This document shows, in pieces, positions 6,188 through 8,669 of a stretch of 8,669 nt of DNA; position 1 is the stretch's first letter, and each line of letters opens with the position of its first letter. The notes below the pieces were generated by a model that saw only the letters and a list, made by a program, of their open reading frames with translations, was not told the DNA's origin and made no database searches. The position numbers were made by a program, and so were the translations under genes. Source of the DNA: Sulfuritalea sp. (lineage in GTDB: Bacteria; Pseudomonadota; Gammaproteobacteria; Burkholderiales; Rhodocyclaceae); the NCBI GenBank assembly GCA_021738105.1, contig JAIPCS010000140.1, forward strand, positions 1 through 8,669, in the 5' to 3' direction.

Positions 6188-6790
6188 TCAGCGAAAACCC
6201 GTCAACAGAAAAACCGGGAAATCAGCGTGCGGCTTCGGTATCACGCTTGCCGAAACGACATCGACGTTTTTGAAGCCGGCGTTCGACGCGATTTCCGAAA
6301 GCGCTTTTCTGTCGAAACCGAAGTGGAAAACCCCGGTGTCTTCCGTATGAAAGCTGCCGTCTTCGGTATCCAGATCGGAGAGTGCGATAAACCCGCCCTC
6401 GTTCAGCATCGAATGAAACTTGCGCAACATCGCCTCGATATTCTCGATGTGGTGCATCGTCATCGAGGAAATGATTCCGTCGAACTTTCCATCGATGTCG
6501 GATTTCGCCAGGTCGACTTCCGCAATTTCGATGTCGCAGCCCAGGCGGTTGCGCTTCCCGTCCAGTTCGCGGTTCATGGATTTTGAAATATCCACCGCCG
6601 TGATTTTTCCGACATGCGGCGCAACCCGCTCCAGCAGCAGCCCCGTGCCCGAACCAAAGTCCATGACGTGCATGGATTTATCCAGTTTGATGGCGCCCAG
6701 AATTGAATTGGCAATGTTCTCGACGTTATCAACCCGGCTTGTGTTTTGCTCGTAACTGCCTGCCTTGTGTTCGAAGTAGTCTTTGCTCAT
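6188..6790 (-). CDS. Class I SAM-dependent methyltransferase
   Basis: The 200-residue protein has a Rossmann-type methyltransferase fold. Motif I is VMDFGSGTG (42-50), the acidic residue closing the second strand is Asp67 in TAVDIS, and the post-motif region is FDGIISSMTMHHIENI. It resembles small UbiE/Methyltransf_11/25-type enzymes that methylate small molecules. The N-terminal helix (DYFEHKAGSYEQNTSRVDNVENIA) is typical of this group; the C-terminus lacks a separate substrate domain. Codon use is visibly more AT-rich, with many AAA, GAT and ATT codons, than in the neighbouring genes, which suggests separate acquisition. No strong ribosome-binding site is seen before ATG 6790 (GAGG lies 11 bp away). 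It is the first gene of the minus-strand run leading to the transglutaminase-like gene. The substrate is unknown. Confidence 0.9.
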   Translation of the reverse strand: MSKDYFEHKAGSYEQNTSRVDNVENIANSILGAIKLDKSMHVMDFGSGTGLLLERVAPHVGKITAVDISKSMNRELDGKRNRLGCDIEIAEVDLAKSDIDGKFDGIISSMTMHHIENIEAMLRKFHSMLNEGGFIALSDLDTEDGSFHTEDTGVFHFGFDRKALSEIASNAGFKNVDVVSASVIPKPHADFPVFLLTGFR

Positions 6791-7049
6791 ATCCGGAGAA
6801 GCCTCGTGAATCGTTGCTGTAGAAAGATGTTCAGTTTATCCAATGCTGCCTTGAACACTTCCGGATATCAAGCTTCGCGAGGCTGTTGCAGCCGTGATGT
6901 TGGTTCCCGAACGGGAACAACGGTCCGCTTTGGTCAATCTCCTGCAACGCTTGGCGGCCGAGCAAAGGGCGCGCCGTCCTGTCAGCGCCGACTTTTTGTG
7001 TTTTGCGAATTCGATTTCGATGCTGACGCAGTATCGTGGCTTGAGTTCC
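6791..7049. other. Non-coding gap between the membrane protein and the methyltransferase
   Basis: No convincing gene is seen in this 259-bp interval; open frames here lack recognisable sequence. It should contain the methyltransferase promoter, but I could not place a convincing -35/-10 pair. It holds two weak symmetric motifs: GTTCCCG-AA-CGGGAAC at 6903-6918, and TCCGGATAT at 6860-6868 as the inverse of ATATCCGGA at 6790-6798. Either could be a binding site; neither is beyond chance. Confidence 0.4.
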
Positions 7050-7481
7050 TCACAGCGCCGTCCAACGTGCCGCAAGGCCATAGAGATGCACCAGGCCGAT
7101 GACAAGACAGATGCCTGAGGAAACAAGCCAGAAAGTGTTGGAGTTTCCGGGGAAGGCTGGACGCAGAAAAGGAAACAAGACGGCGCGCCCCAGATAGACC
7201 GCCGTGATGGCGACAAGGGCTGGCTTCGTGAATGGCAGGTGCGCAATGAGACCCGCACCAGACAAGGCGTAGGCGGACCAGACAAAAAGAACTGCCGAAA
7301 TGGCCAGCGTTGTGAGGGTTGGCTGTAGTTTCCCGGCAGCAACGGCGCGCGCCATCTTTTCCCCGGCGCCCATGAATCGGTAGGCTGAAGGGCCGAGCAC
7401 AACGCATGCGATATGTGCAAGGGCTGCTGCCGCGCTGAAAGCAGAGGCAGTTACGAGTGCGATAGTTCCGGAGGTGGGCAT
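7050..7481 (-). CDS. Small four-helix membrane protein of unknown function
   Basis: The 143-residue protein is almost entirely hydrophobic, with about four predicted transmembrane segments: roughly 7-29, 53-75, 82-103 and 115-138. Between the first two is a conserved-looking loop LGPSAYRFMGAGEKMARAVAAGKLQPTL, and the pattern AVYLGRAVLFPF follows the third. It resembles an uncharacterised family of proteobacterial inner-membrane proteins; I recognise no reaction or transport signature. ATG 7481 is the best start; TTG 7496 is also in frame. Neither has a clear ribosome-binding site, which lowers confidence in the exact start. Spacing to the next gene downstream is about 260 bp, so it is probably a separate transcript. 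Confidence 0.72.
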   Translation of the reverse strand: MPTSGTIALVTASAFSAAAALAHIACVVLGPSAYRFMGAGEKMARAVAAGKLQPTLTTLAISAVLFVWSAYALSGAGLIAHLPFTKPALVAITAVYLGRAVLFPFLRPAFPGNSNTFWLVSSGICLVIGLVHLYGLAARWTAL

Positions 7482-7775
7482 GGGAGTGATTTGCAAGGCT
7501 CAACGATTTTGAAAAAACAGTTAATTCATGCCCGCATCCTGCCGTGAACCAATCAAAGCAATCGAAGAGAGCCGCATCACATGCTTTCTCATCTTCCTCT
7601 CCTCCGAATCCGGCAGATTCGAAAAAATTCGACGCTGACCTCTTTAGTTAGTTTTGATGCTGACCCCTTTAGTTTGTCAAGCTGCAGGTCCGGCCGAAAA
7701 GTCGGCTCTGGTGGTACGGCGGTAATTGTGGTTCGCCCCCCCAATTCTCGTTGAATATCCGCTCGATGCGACACC
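7482..7775. other. Gene-poor spacer holding a tandem repeat
   Basis: No gene is supported in these 294 bp. The recognisable structure is the direct repeat at 7631-7680. The part around 7500-7630 is comparatively AT-rich and may contain the promoter of the membrane protein, but no clear promoter pair was found. Confidence 0.45.
7631..7680. repeat. Imperfect 25-bp tandem direct repeat with a CTGACCCC-like core
   Basis: Unit 1 (7631-7655) begins GACGCTGACCTCTTTAGTTA; unit 2 (7656-7680) begins GATGCTGACCCCTTTAGTTT. The first 22 positions agree at 19. From memory, short sequences with a CTGACCCC or CTCCGACCCC core often lie around REP-associated Y1 transposase genes in proteobacteria; linking this repeat to that class is inference. 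No transposase is in the window. Confidence 0.7.
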
Positions 7776-7970
7776 TCAGCCTCCACCCAGTACGCGCAAG
7801 AGATGCCGGCCCAAGGCAAGCCAAAACTCGGATCCAGGATGGGCCGCCTCAATTACCGCAATGTCGATGAAGCCCTTGTGCAGTAGCAGCACGACGTAGG
7901 CGAGAAGAGCTACGACGGCAAAGACTTGCCCAGCGGTCTTTAGGTACTCTGATATCGCAGACTTCGACAT
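7776..7970 (-). CDS. Small single-helix membrane protein, hypothetical
   Basis: From ATG 7970 the frame gives 64 residues: a short polar N-terminus (MSKSAISEYLKTAGQ), one hydrophobic helix (about 16-32, VFAVVALLAYVVLLLHK), and an amphipathic tail ending RHLLRVLGGG. The pattern is that of a genuine short membrane protein rather than a chance frame. The frame is open further upstream to an ATG at 8096, but that extension overlaps the M15 peptidase gene and is rich in Arg, Pro and His as in antisense shadow. No ribosome-binding site is seen before 7970. It follows the M15 gene by 68 bp on the same strand. I recognise no family. Confidence 0.5.
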   Translation of the reverse strand: MSKSAISEYLKTAGQVFAVVALLAYVVLLLHKGFIDIAVIEAAHPGSEFWLALGRHLLRVLGGG

Positions 7971-8004
7971 GGGTATGGGCGCAGGGTGTGGACTCGGTAT
8001 TGCT

Positions 8005-8074
8005 TGCGGACGTTCAAGGTGACCGGCGCTGCGCGGCTTCAACGCGCAGCGTCCTGTGGATTGATGGGTTGGAC
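8005..8074 (-). other. Possible degenerate integron attC-like site
   Basis: On the minus strand a heptamer GTCCAAC (8074-8068) fits RYYYAAC. It is followed by a strong hairpin, then TTGAAC and GTCCGCA (8011-8005), where an attC would need GTTRRRY. The total of 70 bp is within attC size range, and TCAA/TTGA can pair around the central stem. The right heptamer is wrong, so at best it is a decayed site. Confidence 0.2.
8027..8051. repeat. Strong 9-bp stem-loop spanning the M15 stop codon
   Basis: CGCTGCGCG (8027-8035) pairs perfectly with CGCGCAGCG (8043-8051) around a 7-base loop that contains the TGA stop of the peptidase gene. No T-run follows in the minus direction, so it is not a classical terminator; it could stabilise or end the transcript, or be the core of an attC-like fold. 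Confidence 0.6.
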
Positions 8075-8587
8075 GTCGTTGAAACACCAGTGCCAAGGCT
8101 CGTATTGGTAACCACTGGAATTACCAATGGGATATGAGAGATGGTAGCCAAAGTCGGCGGCGTGCGCACGAAGCCAAACAAATGCTGGGGTTTGTTCGAA
8201 CTCAACTTCCAGCGCGCGACTGCCGGGAGTTGATAGGTCGACGGCGCGCCCGGTGTGGTGCTCGCTGAACCCTGGCGGCGCACACACGGTCAGTATGTCC
8301 TCGATAGGCGCGCCGGACTCAAGCTTTCGGCGAACAATCTCGGTTTGGCGGTCGATGCTGCGGAAGGCCGAAACGATGAACAACGAAATGCTGTCGCCGA
8401 GGGCGGCGGCCTTGAGATTGCGCCAAGCGCTTGCAGCGGCGGGAACCAGCAAGTGATCTTTGCCGTCGGTCCCTACTTCAGCGACTTCAAGGCAGGACGC
8501 TTCCTCGCACTCGCACAAGGCGCGAGTTGCAAAGAACTGACTTGAAATGCCAAGCTCGGCGCTAAGCGAAACAAGGCGGGGATTCAT
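8039..8587 (-). CDS. M15-family (VanY/D-Ala-D-Ala carboxypeptidase-like) metallopeptidase
   Basis: M15 zinc peptidases cleave D-Ala-containing peptidoglycan stem peptides or dipeptides. The 182-residue protein has the VanY signature: Arg76 in SAFRSIDRQTEI, the zinc motif SxHxxGxAxD as S108-E-H110-H-T-G113-R-A115-V-D117, and E163-P-W-H166, giving the two His and one Asp ligands and the catalytic Glu. All catalytic residues are present. The N-terminus has no signal peptide or membrane helix, which is odd for a cell-wall enzyme and suggests cytoplasmic action or a non-wall substrate. It also has a Cys-rich stretch C25-E-C-E-E-A-S-C32. ATG 8587 is preferred; TTG 8605 is in frame, and neither has a good ribosome-binding site. 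It is isolated from peptidoglycan genes and sits beside repeats, consistent with an acquired cassette. Confidence 0.9.
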   Translation of the reverse strand: MNPRLVSLSAELGISSQFFATRALCECEEASCLEVAEVGTDGKDHLLVPAAASAWRNLKAAALGDSISLFIVSAFRSIDRQTEIVRRKLESGAPIEDILTVCAPPGFSEHHTGRAVDLSTPGSRALEVEFEQTPAFVWLRAHAADFGYHLSYPIGNSSGYQYEPWHWCFNDVQPINPQDAAR

Positions 8588-8625
8588 CGCTATCAAGACG
8601 TCCAACGTTTGAATTCACTACGCCA

Positions 8626-8667
8626 AGGGGTCGGAGTGATTTGAAAACTGAAATCACTCCGACCCCT
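8626..8667. repeat. Perfect 17-bp inverted repeat with an 8-base loop
   Basis: AGGGGTCGGAGTGATTT (8626-8642) is exactly complementary to AAATCACTCCGACCCCT (8651-8667) around GAAAACTG. A 17-bp perfect stem is far beyond chance in 8.7 kb. It lies upstream of the M15 gene at the window edge. It resembles REP-like palindromes associated with Y1 (RAYT) transposases; it could also be an end signal for a gene beyond the window, or the stem of an attC. Nothing in the window decides between these. Confidence 0.85.
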
Positions 8668-8669
8668 AT

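Noticed and set aside
6903..6918. GTTCCCG-AA-CGGGAAC as a regulator binding site
   Set aside because: Symmetry of this length is expected about once by chance here and no regulator gene is adjacent; kept only as a note in the gap description.
7483..7493. GGAGTGATTTG also present at 8633-8643 in the large inverted repeat
   Set aside because: An 11-base match is expected several times by chance in 8.7 kb, and the surrounding bases do not match, so it is not taken as a repeat copy.
8104..8128. ATTGGTAA/TTACCAAT hairpin near 8104-8128
   Set aside because: It lies inside the M15 coding sequence in a conserved part of the domain, and an 8-bp stem is common by chance.

Overview
This is a GC-rich window, except for a more AT-rich stretch around 6188-6790. 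Gene style and families suggest a member of the Pseudomonadota, most likely gamma- or betaproteobacterial; this is inferred from the sequence only. The window looks chromosomal and accessory: small enzyme genes, two repeat elements, no ribosomal or core housekeeping genes, and no tRNA, CRISPR array or transposase gene.

Layout. The left edge (1-435, +) is the 3' end of an alpha/beta hydrolase. Facing it is a minus-strand block, marR - cupin - MATE efflux transporter (2816 down to 485). The MATE gene carries an in-frame TAA at codon 378 of 456; the reading frame and its homologous-looking sequence continue to the natural stop at 485. Divergent from marR, across a short AT-rich intergenic region with a 14-bp perfect palindrome (2889-2902), lies a complete flavin-dependent halogenase gene of the tryptophan-halogenase family (2977-4488, +). 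The simplest reading is a small MarR-controlled unit: a halogenase, a small cupin and an exporter that may once have removed a halogenated or aromatic compound. The exporter appears recently damaged, unless the stop is a base error or is read through.

The middle (6790 down to 4587, all minus) is a loose run of four small genes: SAM-dependent methyltransferase, transglutaminase-like cysteine protein, EthD-domain protein and MAPEG-family membrane protein. Spacing of 54-113 bp permits, but does not prove, co-transcription. Upstream is a small four-helix membrane protein of unknown function (7050-7481, -).

The right end (7482-8669) is repeat-bounded. An imperfect 25-bp tandem repeat with a CTGACCCC/CTGACCTC core lies at 7631-7680, and a perfect 17-bp inverted repeat at 8626-8667. 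Between them sit a 64-residue single-helix membrane protein and an M15 (VanY-like) peptidase gene. The peptidase gene has integron-core-like heptamers at both ends (GTTGGAC just before its start, GTCCAAC just before its stop), so it could be a relic gene cassette; this is speculative.
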